A stretch of 64,000 nucleotides of DNA, taken from NCBI RefSeq assembly GCF_027214025.1, contig NZ_JAPWHB010000003.1:372001-436000 (forward strand), written 5' to 3'. This DNA is from Parahoeflea alexandrii (GTDB lineage Bacteria; Pseudomonadota; Alphaproteobacteria; Rhizobiales; Rhizobiaceae). The notes below the pieces were generated by a model. The model had not been told where the DNA came from and did no database searches. It worked only from the letters and a program-made list of their open reading frames with translations. Made by a program: the position numbers and the translations under genes. Numbering within the stretch: the first letter of the stretch is position 1; each line of letters begins with the position of its first letter. This document shows positions 35,145 through 45,896 of the stretch, piece by piece.

Positions 35145-35465
35145 GATCAGTGTCCTCCGTGGGGCCGAGTTCGATACGCACCACGCCGAAATGAATACTG
35201 TATGATTCTTCAATTACGATACGATTAATAGGGGGAGCTAATAATAGCAGAATCTAAAATTACAATTGGCGGTATACGTTGGCATTTCAGTCCCCGGGCG
35301 CGGATTTACGGCGGCTGAAAGCCCGTGCTTGCTTCTCCGGAAGCCGCTTGCAGCCGAACGTTGCAAAGCGTGATGATCCGGCCCGCGGTTTGACCGCGAT
35401 CAAATCCCGATGTCGCGCGGACTGCTAGCTGTGCCCGCTGTAATCCAATCAAGCGGGGCGCTCAA
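35145..35465. other. Divergent intergenic region
   Basis: About 320 bases between the divergent GGDEF-EAL and CMD genes. An AT-rich block at 35200-35270 (TACGATTAATAGGGGGAGCT) is the likeliest promoter area. No gene and no obvious repeat were recognised. Confidence 0.45.
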
Positions 35466-35807
35466 ATGGCCGAAACCAACTGGAATGCATTCATCGACCA
35501 GACCAACCACAGGATGGCGGAGCTGCGCAAGGCGATGCCTGAGCAGTCGAAGGGCTTCGGCCAGCTGGCGCAGGCGGCGATCGCGCCGGGGGTTCTCGAT
35601 TCCAAGACCAAGGAACTGATCGCGCTGGCGATCGGCATCACCGCGCGCTGCGACGGCTGCCTGGCGTTTCATGCCAAGGCTGCGCGCAAATACGGCGCCA
35701 CCCGCGAGGAGATCATCGAGACCATCGGCGTGGCCGTCTACATGGGTGGCGGGCCGTCGATGATCTATGGGGCCGAGGCGCTCGACGTGTTCGACGCGGT
35801 CGGCTGA
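35466..35807 (+). CDS. Carboxymuconolactone decarboxylase/AhpD-like protein
   Basis: A 113-residue protein of the CMD family. The helical core has the redox-type motif TARCDGCLAFHAKAARKYGA (CxxC…H) and the family run EEIIETIGVAVYMGGGPSMI. Stand-alone members with CxxC act as AhpD-like peroxidase partners or are of unknown function. True decarboxylases lack the CxxC. The ATG at 35466 follows GGGGCGC. It is an isolated gene. Confidence 0.9.
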   Translation: MAETNWNAFIDQTNHRMAELRKAMPEQSKGFGQLAQAAIAPGVLDSKTKELIALAIGITARCDGCLAFHAKAARKYGATREEIIETIGVAVYMGGGPSMIYGAEALDVFDAVG

Positions 35808-35929
35808 ACAGCGGCCGATCGCGGTCCTGACGGTTGTAGGCCGGCGCATGGCTTCACGGCTTTGTGCGGAAGCGTGAGTTGTCTTCGGCGGGCGCTGGGC
35901 TAGGTTTCTTCGAGACAAAGGAGATTCCC

Positions 35930-36532
35930 ATGCTCAGACTGCTGCTGTCGTCCGCCCTCTTCGCTGCCGCCCTGACTGCCGCGCCCGTCCGCGCCGCGGA
36001 AACCGGCATCGCGATCTTCGCCGGCGGCTGTTTCTGGTGCGTGGAATCGGATTTCGATCACGTCAAAGGCGTCACCGAAACCATTTCGGGCTATATCGGC
36101 GGCAAGGCCGACAATCCGACCTACAAGAGCCATGTCGCCAATGGGGACAGGGAAGCCGTCGAGATCAAGTACGATCCGTCCGTGGTCAGCTATGCGGAGC
36201 TGCTCAAGACCTTCTTCCGGACCATCAACCCGACCGATGACGGCGGTCAGTTCTGCGACCGCGGCCACAGCTACACGACGGCGGTCTACACGCTCAATGA
36301 CGAGCAGGCGGCATTGGCCGAGGCGGCCAAGGCGGAGGCCGAGAAGGTGCTGGGCAAGCCGGTGGTCACGGAAATCGAGCCGCCGGCGAAGTTCTGGCCG
36401 GCGGAAGACTACCATCAGGATTTCTACACCAAGAGCCCGGTGCGCTACAATTACTACCGCCGCGCCTGCGGCCGCGACCAGGACGTCAGATCGCTGTGGG
36501 GCGACCAGGCGCATCTGGGCGTCGAGAAATAG
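35930..36532 (+). CDS. msrA: Periplasmic peptide-methionine (S)-S-oxide reductase
   Basis: A 200-residue MsrA that repairs oxidised methionine. The signal peptide (MLRLLLSSALFAAALTAAPV, then RAAE) indicates export. The catalytic motif is GGCFWCVESDF with Cys34. GGQFCDRGHSYTTAVY and FWPAEDYHQDFY are typical. The ATG at 35930 is used because the frame upstream has no good start. An exported MsrA without an MsrB neighbour is unusual but known. Confidence 0.93.
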   Translation: MLRLLLSSALFAAALTAAPVRAAETGIAIFAGGCFWCVESDFDHVKGVTETISGYIGGKADNPTYKSHVANGDREAVEIKYDPSVVSYAELLKTFFRTINPTDDGGQFCDRGHSYTTAVYTLNDEQAALAEAAKAEAEKVLGKPVVTEIEPPAKFWPAEDYHQDFYTKSPVRYNYYRRACGRDQDVRSLWGDQAHLGVEK

Positions 36533-36627
36533 CGGTCAGCCACAAGGGCAAGGACGCCCGTGCTTGACATCGCCGCCGCGCTGGCAATTCTCGTGGTAAC
36601 CGGAAGGATCCGGCACGGGAGAGAGCA

Positions 36628-37071
36628 ATGACAATCAAGCGCAGCAAGGAACCATGGATGCCGGCCGAGGATTTCGGGCGCTCGCTGCCACGCGGTATCG
36701 GCATCAACCTGCTGGTCCGGGACATGGCGGCGGAACTCGCGTTCTGCCGTGACTGCCTGGGCGCCATGGTGCTCGACAGCGACGAGGATTTCGCGGCCAT
36801 CGAGCTGTGCGGCTCGGTGTTCATGCTGCATGCCGACCACGCCTATTCGCATCACCCGATGTCGGGCATCGTCGCCGGCGTGGAAACCCGTGGCGCCGGG
36901 ATCGAGATCCGTGTCTACGGCCTTGATCCCGACAAGGCGGAAGCGCGGGCGAGCGCGCGTGGCGACCATGTGCTCGCCGGCAGCCTCGACAAGCCGCACG
37001 GCTTGCGGGAGTGCTTCATCGTCGATCCGGAGGGCTATGTCTGGGTGCCGGGTACACAAATACGCGGGTGA
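36628..37071 (+). CDS. VOC (glyoxalase/bleomycin resistance) family protein
   Basis: A 147-residue single-domain VOC fold with strand patterns IGINLLVRDMAAELAFCRDC, then LGAMVLDSDEDFAAIELCGS, and the C-terminal half EIRVYGLDPDKAEARAS and RECFIVDPEGYVWVPG. The VOC metal ligands are not clearly conserved, so enzymatic role and ligand are unknown. ATG 36628 follows GGGAGAGAGC. A small hairpin (GTATTG-GCGT-CAATAC at 37091-37106) lies just after the stop. Confidence 0.75.
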   Translation: MTIKRSKEPWMPAEDFGRSLPRGIGINLLVRDMAAELAFCRDCLGAMVLDSDEDFAAIELCGSVFMLHADHAYSHHPMSGIVAGVETRGAGIEIRVYGLDPDKAEARASARGDHVLAGSLDKPHGLRECFIVDPEGYVWVPGTQIRG

Positions 37072-37235
37072 CAATTGAGGTGCGACTGGTGTATTGGCGT
37101 CAATACCATTGGATTATCGTCCAGCTAATGTGCTCCTGGGGCCGGTTTGCCTTGCAATTTCCATCCTATGGACATTTTATGCCGTTTAGTGGGGCGAACA
37201 GCGAAGCGCATGTTTCGCGTAACCGGAGCTTATTC

Positions 37236-37757
37236 ATGAAGATGCACACCTTGCTGGTCGCAGTTGCGGTCGCCGCGGTTCTTGGCGGATGCCAGCGGAC
37301 ATCCTTCGGTGGACTGAACACCCAGCCGCAGCCGGCTCCGCTGATGCCGGCGCCGGTGGGTGGCGTCCAGTCCGGCCAGCTGGCGCCGCCGATGACGCCG
37401 CAGCCGGGCGAGTTCCCGGCAGCGCCGACTGCTCCGGAACAGACGATGTCGCCGCAGGTCGCGGAAGCCAACGCACCCGAACTGACCCGCGAAGCCCTGA
37501 TCGGCCGCTGGTCGGCGACAAGTGGCGGCACCAGCTGCGACGTGTTCCTGTCGCTGACCAAGTGGACCGGCGGATACCGCGCCGCCTCGCGCGGGTGCGT
37601 CGGCAACGCCGCGGCGATCGCCGCCTGGGACGTGCAGGGCAAGCAGGTCATTCTCGCCGATTCGAGCGGCAACCAGATCGGCCGGCTCTACCAGTCGGCC
37701 AACGAGCGCTATGACGGCTCGACCTCGACGGGTCAGCCGATTTCCCTTTCCCGTTGA
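37236..37757 (+). CDS. Omp19/Inh-type outer-membrane lipoprotein (protease inhibitor-like)
   Basis: A 173-residue lipoprotein. The signal peptide ends in a lipobox (AVAAVLGGC, Cys19). A Pro/Gln-rich spacer follows, then the inhibitor-like domain LTREALIGRWSATSGGTSCD to WDVQGKQVILADSSGNQIGR and DGSTSTGQPISLSR. The order and the terminal motifs match Brucella Omp19 and related Rhizobiales proteins of the AprI/Inh family, which inhibit proteases at the outer membrane. The target protease is unknown. ATG 37236 follows CGGAGC. Confidence 0.87.
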   Translation: MKMHTLLVAVAVAAVLGGCQRTSFGGLNTQPQPAPLMPAPVGGVQSGQLAPPMTPQPGEFPAAPTAPEQTMSPQVAEANAPELTREALIGRWSATSGGTSCDVFLSLTKWTGGYRAASRGCVGNAAAIAAWDVQGKQVILADSSGNQIGRLYQSANERYDGSTSTGQPISLSR

Positions 37758-37793
37758 GATCAGGGCGCAGCCTGACGCGATAGGCTCCAACTG

Positions 37794-38966
37794 ATGAGCT
37801 GGAAGAGACACGACACCGTTGCCAGCGCCTATGCGGCCCGTGTGGCAAGCGGCGAATTTTCCGCCGATCCGGCCCAGGTGACGCTGGCCGAACGGCTGGA
37901 CACCCTGCTGCTGGCGGTTTCAACCAGGCGGCTTGCCAACAAGTCGAGCGCGCTCGGCTGGATGTTCGGCCGCAAGCAGGCTTCGAACGTGGCGCCGCGC
38001 GGGCTCTATGTCTACGGCTCGGTCGGCCGCGGCAAGACCATGCTGATGGACATGTTCTTCGAGCTGGTGCCGGCCAAGCGCAAGCGGCGGGCGCATTTTC
38101 TCGATTTCATGGCCGACGCGCACGCGCGCATCCATGCCCACCGGCAAAAACTCAAGAACGGCGAGACCAGGGAAACCGATCCGGTGCCGCCGGTGGCGAG
38201 CCAGCTGATCGACGAGGCCTGGGTGCTGTGCTTCGACGAATTCACGGTCACCGACATTGCCGACGCCATGCTCTTGTCGCGGCTGTTCGAGCAATTGTTC
38301 AAGCGCGGTTGCGTGCTGGTGGCAACATCGAACGTAGAGCCTGACAATCTCTACCGCGACGGGCTGAACCGGCAGCTGTTCCTGCCGTTCATCGGCCTGC
38401 TCAAGGACAATGTCGACATCATCAATCTCGACGCGCGCACCGATTACCGGATGGAGACGACCACCCGGATGCCGGTCTATCACCAGCTTGCCGCAGGTGA
38501 AGGCGACGCAGCCATGGACATGGCGTGGAAGCAGGTGACGGCCGGCAAGCAGACCGCGCCTGACGTGGTCCGGGTCCAGGGCCGTGACGTCACAGTCCCG
38601 CATGCCGGCGCGGGTGCTGCGCGGTTTTCGTTCAGTGAGCTGTGCGAGGCCCCGCTCGGCGCCAACGACTATGCGGCGATCTCCAAACGCTACCACACGG
38701 TGCTTGTCGACCGGGTGCCGGTGATGGCGGAAGCCAGCCGCAACGCTGCCAAGCGCTTCATCACCCTGATCGACACGCTTTACGACCGCAAGAACCGGTT
38801 GTTCGTCTCCGCGGACGCTGCGCCGGACGGGCTTTATGTGGGCAAGACCGGAACCGAGAGTTTCGAGTTTGCGCGCACGGCATCGCGTCTGAATGAGATG
38901 CAAAGCGAAGCCTATCTGGAAGCGAGCCTGGCAAATCATGCGGGATCGGCGTCCGACTCCGGCTGA
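37794..38966 (+). CDS. zapE: Cell division protein ZapE (AFG1-like ATPase)
   Basis: A 390-residue AFG1-family ATPase thought to bind FtsZ rings late in division under stress. Walker A is YVYGSVGRGKTMLMDMFF. Walker B is WVLCFDEFTVTDIADAMLLS, and the Arg finger region is CVLVATSNVEPDNLYRDGLN. The C-terminal VMAEASRNAAKRFITLIDTL is typical. The gene precedes mdh, the usual order in Rhizobiales, but 163 bases separate them and mdh has its own upstream box. Confidence 0.93.
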   Translation: MSWKRHDTVASAYAARVASGEFSADPAQVTLAERLDTLLLAVSTRRLANKSSALGWMFGRKQASNVAPRGLYVYGSVGRGKTMLMDMFFELVPAKRKRRAHFLDFMADAHARIHAHRQKLKNGETRETDPVPPVASQLIDEAWVLCFDEFTVTDIADAMLLSRLFEQLFKRGCVLVATSNVEPDNLYRDGLNRQLFLPFIGLLKDNVDIINLDARTDYRMETTTRMPVYHQLAAGEGDAAMDMAWKQVTAGKQTAPDVVRVQGRDVTVPHAGAGAARFSFSELCEAPLGANDYAAISKRYHTVLVDRVPVMAEASRNAAKRFITLIDTLYDRKNRLFVSADAAPDGLYVGKTGTESFEFARTASRLNEMQSEAYLEASLANHAGSASDSG

Positions 38967-38971
38967 AATAT

Positions 38972-38985
38972 TTACGTTTACGTAA
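38972..38985. promoter_or_regulatory. TTACGT-N2-ACGTAA inverted repeat upstream of mdh
   Basis: TTACGT (38972-38977) and ACGTAA (38980-38985) are perfect arms around TT, in AT-rich sequence about 145 bases before the mdh start. It resembles the operator shape of MerR-family LiuR-type regulators and the TTTACG-N4-CGTAAA repeat at 14066-14081. It is the best operator candidate for the TCA block. Confidence 0.5.
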
Positions 38986-39009
38986 GAGTTTCAGAACCTA
39001 ACCGATTGA

Positions 39010-40092
<1,083 letters not shown>

Positions 40093-40105
40093 TCGGCCAC
40101 GGATA

Positions 40106-40140
40106 CTGAACGGAAAGCTGAAAACCGGCTTTCCGTTCAG
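40106..40140 (+). terminator. Strong hairpin between mdh and sucC
   Basis: CTGAACGGAAAGC (40106-40118) and GCTTTCCGTTCAG (40128-40140) form a 13-bp perfect stem with a nine-base loop. It is followed by ATTTGCG rather than a T-run, so it may attenuate, process or stabilise mRNA rather than simply terminate. Confidence 0.6.
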
Positions 40141-40228
40141 ATTTGCGTAAGAACATCGGGTTAGAGCGTTATCAGGCTTAACGAAACGTCAAGACGCTCT
40201 CCACCGTCTACTCAATCCAGGAGTTCCC

Positions 40229-41425
<1,197 letters not shown>

Positions 41426-41429
41426 GACC

Positions 41430-42332
41430 ATGTCCATTCTGATCGACAAGAACACCAAGGTCCTGGTTCAGGGCCTGACCGGCAAGACCGGCACCTTCCA
41501 CACCGAGCAGGCGCTGGCCTATCACGGCACCAAGATGGTTGGCGGCATCCACCCGAAGAAGGGCGGCGAGACCTGGCAGGGTTCGGGCGGTGAGAAGCTG
41601 CCGATCTTCGCCTCCGTCGCTGAAGGCAAGTCTGCAACCGGCGCCAACGCATCGGTGATCTACGTGCCGCCGGCAGGTGCCGCAGCCGCGATCATCGAAG
41701 CCATCGAGGCCGAGATCGAGCTGATCGTCTGCATCACCGAAGGCATTCCGGTGCAGGATATGATCCGCGCCAAGGCGGTGCTCGACAAGTCGAAGTCGCG
41801 GCTGATCGGCCCCAACTGCCCCGGCGTGATGACGCCGGACGAGTGCAAGATCGGCATCATGCCGGGCAACATCTTCAAGAAGGGCTCGGTAGGCATCCTG
41901 TCGCGGTCGGGCACGCTGACCTATGAAGCGGTGTTCCAGACCACCAATGAAGGTCTCGGCCAGTCGAGCGCTGTCGGCATCGGCGGCGACCCGGTCAAGG
42001 GCACCGAGTTCATCGACATCCTCGATCTCTATCTCGACGATCCGGAAACCGAATCGATCATCATGATCGGCGAAATCGGCGGTTCGGCCGAGGAAGATGC
42101 GGCTGCCTGGTTGATCGAGCAGGCCAAGAAGGGCCGCAAGAAGCCGATGGCAGGCTTCATCGCCGGCCGCACTGCACCTCCCGGACGCACCATGGGCCAT
42201 GCCGGCGCCGTGATTTCGGGCGGCAAGGGCGGCGCCGAAGACAAGATCAAGGCCATGGAAGCCGCGGGCATCCGCGTCTCGCCGTCGCCTGCGCGTCTTG
42301 GCAAGACACTGGTTGAAGTCCTCAAGGGATAA
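41430..42332 (+). CDS. sucD: Succinate-CoA ligase alpha subunit
   Basis: A 300-residue subunit that binds CoA and carries the phospho-histidine. The N-terminal [20 protein letters not shown], then [17 protein letters not shown] and [20 protein letters not shown] are typical. The phosphorylated His is in [20 protein letters not shown]. It follows sucC by four bases and is followed by a small NTF2-like gene before sucA. Confidence 0.98.
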   Translation: MSILIDKNTKVLVQGLTGKTGTFHTEQALAYHGTKMVGGIHPKKGGETWQGSGGEKLPIFASVAEGKSATGANASVIYVPPAGAAAAIIEAIEAEIELIVCITEGIPVQDMIRAKAVLDKSKSRLIGPNCPGVMTPDECKIGIMPGNIFKKGSVGILSRSGTLTYEAVFQTTNEGLGQSSAVGIGGDPVKGTEFIDILDLYLDDPETESIIMIGEIGGSAEEDAAAWLIEQAKKGRKKPMAGFIAGRTAPPGRTMGHAGAVISGGKGGAEDKIKAMEAAGIRVSPSPARLGKTLVEVLKG

Positions 42333-42360
42333 CCCCGGGGCTCAAACGAAGGCTGAAACA

Positions 42361-42774
42361 ATGGGCGACGCCGTGCGCGACACGCTGGACCGCTACTACG
42401 CCGCGCTGAAAGCGGGCGATAGAGAGGCCCTGCGCGGCGTCGTTTCCGACGATATCGCGGTGCATTACCCGGCGCCGGAGGGGCTTCTGCCCTGGGCCGG
42501 GGACTGGACCGGGTTCGAAGGCTTCGAAACGTTCATTGCGACCGTGGGCGATCACCTGGTGATCGACACGGTCGAACCGCTTGCCATCCATGTTGCCGGC
42601 GACACCGTGATCACGGTGCTCAAGGGCGAATGGACGGTCAAGGCGACAGGGCGCAAGGTGCGCACCGAAACAGTCAACATGTTCACATTACGCGACGGGA
42701 AGATCGTCCGGTACCAGGTGTTCAGCGACACGGCGGCGCTGGGGACCGGGTTGGGAAGGCTTGCCGCGGCGTGA
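42361..42774 (+). CDS. NTF2/SnoaL-like protein inserted in the suc block
   Basis: A 137-residue protein with the NTF2-like fold: VRDTLDRYYAALKAGDREAL, then HYPAPEGLLPWAGDWTGFEG, TVITVLKGEWTVKATGRKVR and VNMFTLRDGKIVRYQVF. Such domains bind small ligands or act as isomerases, and the role here is unknown. It sits between sucD (28 bases upstream) and sucA (64 bases downstream) in the same direction. It is therefore probably co-transcribed with the TCA genes. ATG 42361 is preceded by GAAGGCTGAAAC. Confidence 0.83.
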   Translation: MGDAVRDTLDRYYAALKAGDREALRGVVSDDIAVHYPAPEGLLPWAGDWTGFEGFETFIATVGDHLVIDTVEPLAIHVAGDTVITVLKGEWTVKATGRKVRTETVNMFTLRDGKIVRYQVFSDTAALGTGLGRLAAA

Positions 42775-42838
42775 GTGCCGCGCAAGCCTGAAAGTCTAGG
42801 GATAGGGCCGGAGAGAGCCCGGAAACAAGGTGAGATCC

Positions 42839-45829
42839 ATGGCACGCAACGACGAAGCCAACGACATCATGGCGCAGACCTCGTTCCTGTATGGCGGCAA
42901 CGCCCACTACATCGAGGACATGTATGCCCGATTCCAGGACAACCCGGGCAGTGTACCTGCCGAGTGGCAGGCCTTCTTCGCGGATCTGAAGGACGATCCG
43001 GACCAGGTCCGCAAGTCTGCGGCCGGCGCTTCGTGGAAGCAGCCGAACTGGCCGGTGCAGGCCAATGGCGAGCTGGTCTCGGCGCTCGACGGCAACTGGG
43101 GCGCGGTGGAGAAGGCTATCTCCGGCAAGCTCAAGGGCAAGGCCGAGGCGGCCGGCAAGCCGGCGGAATCCGGCGACGTCACCCAGGCCACGCGAGATTC
43201 GGTCCGCGCGCTGATGATGATCCGCGCCTTCCGCATGCGCGGCCACCTGCATGCCAAGCTCGATCCGCTCGGAATCGCCCAGCAGCCGGACAATGACTAC
43301 AACGAATTGTCGCCCGAGGCCTACGGTTTCACCGAGGGCGACTACGATCGCAAGATCTTCATCGACCACGTGCTGGGCCTGGAATACGCAACCATCCGCG
43401 AGATGATCGACATCCTGCAGCGCACCTATTGCTCGACGCTCGGCGTCGAGTTCATGCACATCTCCAATCCGGAAGAGAAGTCCTGGATCCAGGAGCGCAT
43501 CGAGGGCCCGGACAAGGGCGTCGAGTTCACCGACATGGGCAAGAAGGCGATCCTGGCGAAGCTGATCGAGGCGGAAGGCTTCGAGCAATTCATCGACGTC
43601 AAGTACAAGGGCACCAAGCGCTTCGGTCTTGATGGCGGCGAATCGCTGATCCCGGCGCTCGAGCAGATCATCAAGCGCGGCGGCAACATGGGGCTGAAGG
43701 AAATTGTCTTCGGCATGGCCCACCGCGGCCGCCTCAACGTGCTCACCCAGGTGATGTCGAAGCCGCACCGGGCGGTGTTCCACGAGTTCAAGGGCGGTTC
43801 GTTCAAGCCGGACGAGGTCGAGGGTTCGGGCGACGTCAAGTATCACCTCGGCGCCTCCTCGGACCGCGAGTTCGACGGCAACAAGGTGCACATGTCGCTG
43901 ACCGCCAACCCGTCGCACCTGGAAATCGTCAACCCGGTGGTGATGGGCAAGGCGCGGGCCAAGCAGGACATGATCGCCACCGAGATCGAAGGCGACATCA
44001 TTCCGCTCAGGGAACGAGTCAAGGTGATGCCGCTGCTGTTGCACGGCGATGCGGCCTTTGCCGGCCAGGGCGTGGTGGCGGAAATCCTCGGCCTGTCGGG
44101 TCTTCGCGGCCACCGGGTGGCGGGCACCGTGCATTTCATCATCAACAACCAGATCGGCTTCACCACCAATCCGGGCTTCTCGCGCTCTTCGCCCTATCCG
44201 TCGGATGTGGCGAAGATGATCGAGGCGCCGATCTTCCACGTCAATGGTGACGATCCGGAAGCCGTGGTCTACGCCGCCAAGGTGGCGACCGAATTCCGCA
44301 TGACCTTCCACAAGCCGGTGGTCATCGACATGTTCTGCTACCGCCGCTTCGGCCACAACGAGGGCGACGAGCCGGCGTTCACCCAGCCGAAGATGTACAA
44401 GAAGATCCGCAGCCACGAGACCGTGGTGACGCTCTACGGGCGGCGCCTGATCGAGGAAGGCGTGATCACCGACGGCGAGTTCGAGAAGATGAAGGCCGAC
44501 TGGCGGGCGCATCTGGAAGGCGAGTTCGACATCGGCCAGAGCTACAAGCCGAACAAGGCCGACTGGCTCGACGGCCAGTGGTCGGGGCTTCGCACCGCAG
44601 ACAACCAGGATGAGCAGCGCCGCGGCAAGACGGCCGTGCCGCTCAAGCAATTGCGGGAGTTGGGCAAGAAGCTCTCGGAGGTTCCCGAGGGCTTCAACGC
44701 GCATCGCACCATCCAGCGCTTCATGGACAACCGCGCCAAGATGATCGAGACCGGCGAGGGCATCGACTGGGCAATGGCCGAGGCGCTGGCCTTCGGTTCT
44801 CTGGTCCAGGAAGGCACCAAGATTCGCCTGTCGGGCCAGGACGTCGAGCGCGGCACGTTCTCGCAGCGGCATTCGGTTCTCTACGACCAGGAGACCGAGG
44901 AACGCTACATCCCGCTCGCCAACGTGGCGCCCAACCAGGCACGCTACGAGGTGATCAACTCGATGCTGTCGGAAGAGGCGGTGCTCGGCTTCGAATATGG
45001 CTACTCGCTGGCGCGGCCGAACGCGCTGACGCTGTGGGAAGCCCAGTTCGGCGACTTCGCCAACGGCGCGCAGGTGCTGTTCGACCAGTTCATCTCCTCG
45101 GGCGAACGCAAGTGGCTCAGAATGTCCGGCCTCGTCTGCCTGCTTCCGCATGGCTACGAAGGTCAGGGTCCGGAGCATTCCTCGGCGCGGCTCGAGCGCT
45201 TCCTGCAGATGTGCGCGGAAGACAACATGCAGGTGGCCAACTGCACCACGCCGTCGAACTATTTCCATATCCTCAGGCGCCAGGTGAAGCGCGACTTCCG
45301 CAAGCCGCTGATCATGATGACGCCGAAGTCGCTGCTCAGGCACAAGCGTGCGGTGTCGACGCTGGCGGAAATGTCGGGCGAAAGCTCGTTCCACCGGCTG
45401 TTGTGGGACGATGCCGAACTGCTCAAGAACGAGCCGATCAAGCTGGTCAAGGACAACAAGATCCGCCGCGTCGTCATGTGCTCGGGCAAGGTCTATTTCG
45501 ACCTCTACGAAGAGCGCGAGAAGCGCGGCATCAACGACATCTACCTGCTGCGCCTGGAACAGCTCTATCCGTTCCCGGCCAAGGCGCTGATCAACGAGCT
45601 GTCGCGTTTCCGCAATGCCGAGATGGTCTGGTGCCAGGAAGAGCCCAAGAACATGGGCGCATGGTCGTTCATCGATCCCTATCTGGAGTGGGTGCTGGCC
45701 CATATCGACGCCAAGTTCCAGCGCGTCCGCTACACCGGCCGGCCGGCCTCGGCCTCGACGGCAACCGGCCTGATGTCGCGTCACCTGGCGCAGCTTGAAG
45801 CCTTCCTCGAGGATGCGCTGGGCGGCTGA
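42839..45829 (+). CDS. sucA: 2-oxoglutarate dehydrogenase E1 component
   Basis: A 996-residue thiamine-diphosphate enzyme that decarboxylates 2-oxoglutarate and hands succinyl to SucB. The N-terminal FLYGGNAHYIEDMYARFQDN and EWQAFFADL match the family. GMAHRGRLNVLTQVM and the ThDP/Mg region VHFIINNQIGFTTNP are present. The transketolase Pyr domain has FSQRHSVLYDQETEERYIPL and QFGDFANGAQVLFDQFI. The C-terminal EEPKNMGAWSFIDPYLEW is typical. The ATG at 42839 follows AAGGTGAG. It is full length. Confidence 0.98.
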   Translation: MARNDEANDIMAQTSFLYGGNAHYIEDMYARFQDNPGSVPAEWQAFFADLKDDPDQVRKSAAGASWKQPNWPVQANGELVSALDGNWGAVEKAISGKLKGKAEAAGKPAESGDVTQATRDSVRALMMIRAFRMRGHLHAKLDPLGIAQQPDNDYNELSPEAYGFTEGDYDRKIFIDHVLGLEYATIREMIDILQRTYCSTLGVEFMHISNPEEKSWIQERIEGPDKGVEFTDMGKKAILAKLIEAEGFEQFIDVKYKGTKRFGLDGGESLIPALEQIIKRGGNMGLKEIVFGMAHRGRLNVLTQVMSKPHRAVFHEFKGGSFKPDEVEGSGDVKYHLGASSDREFDGNKVHMSLTANPSHLEIVNPVVMGKARAKQDMIATEIEGDIIPLRERVKVMPLLLHGDAAFAGQGVVAEILGLSGLRGHRVAGTVHFIINNQIGFTTNPGFSRSSPYPSDVAKMIEAPIFHVNGDDPEAVVYAAKVATEFRMTFHKPVVIDMFCYRRFGHNEGDEPAFTQPKMYKKIRSHETVVTLYGRRLIEEGVITDGEFEKMKADWRAHLEGEFDIGQSYKPNKADWLDGQWSGLRTADNQDEQRRGKTAVPLKQLRELGKKLSEVPEGFNAHRTIQRFMDNRAKMIETGEGIDWAMAEALAFGSLVQEGTKIRLSGQDVERGTFSQRHSVLYDQETEERYIPLANVAPNQARYEVINSMLSEEAVLGFEYGYSLARPNALTLWEAQFGDFANGAQVLFDQFISSGERKWLRMSGLVCLLPHGYEGQGPEHSSARLERFLQMCAEDNMQVANCTTPSNYFHILRRQVKRDFRKPLIMMTPKSLLRHKRAVSTLAEMSGESSFHRLLWDDAELLKNEPIKLVKDNKIRRVVMCSGKVYFDLYEEREKRGINDIYLLRLEQLYPFPAKALINELSRFRNAEMVWCQEEPKNMGAWSFIDPYLEWVLAHIDAKFQRVRYTGRPASASTATGLMSRHLAQLEAFLEDALGG

Positions 45830-45896
45830 TGCCGCCCGCGCCGCCGAACAACTGAACTGTCTGTCTGACTGACTGAAAAAGAACGGAAACAAAATC

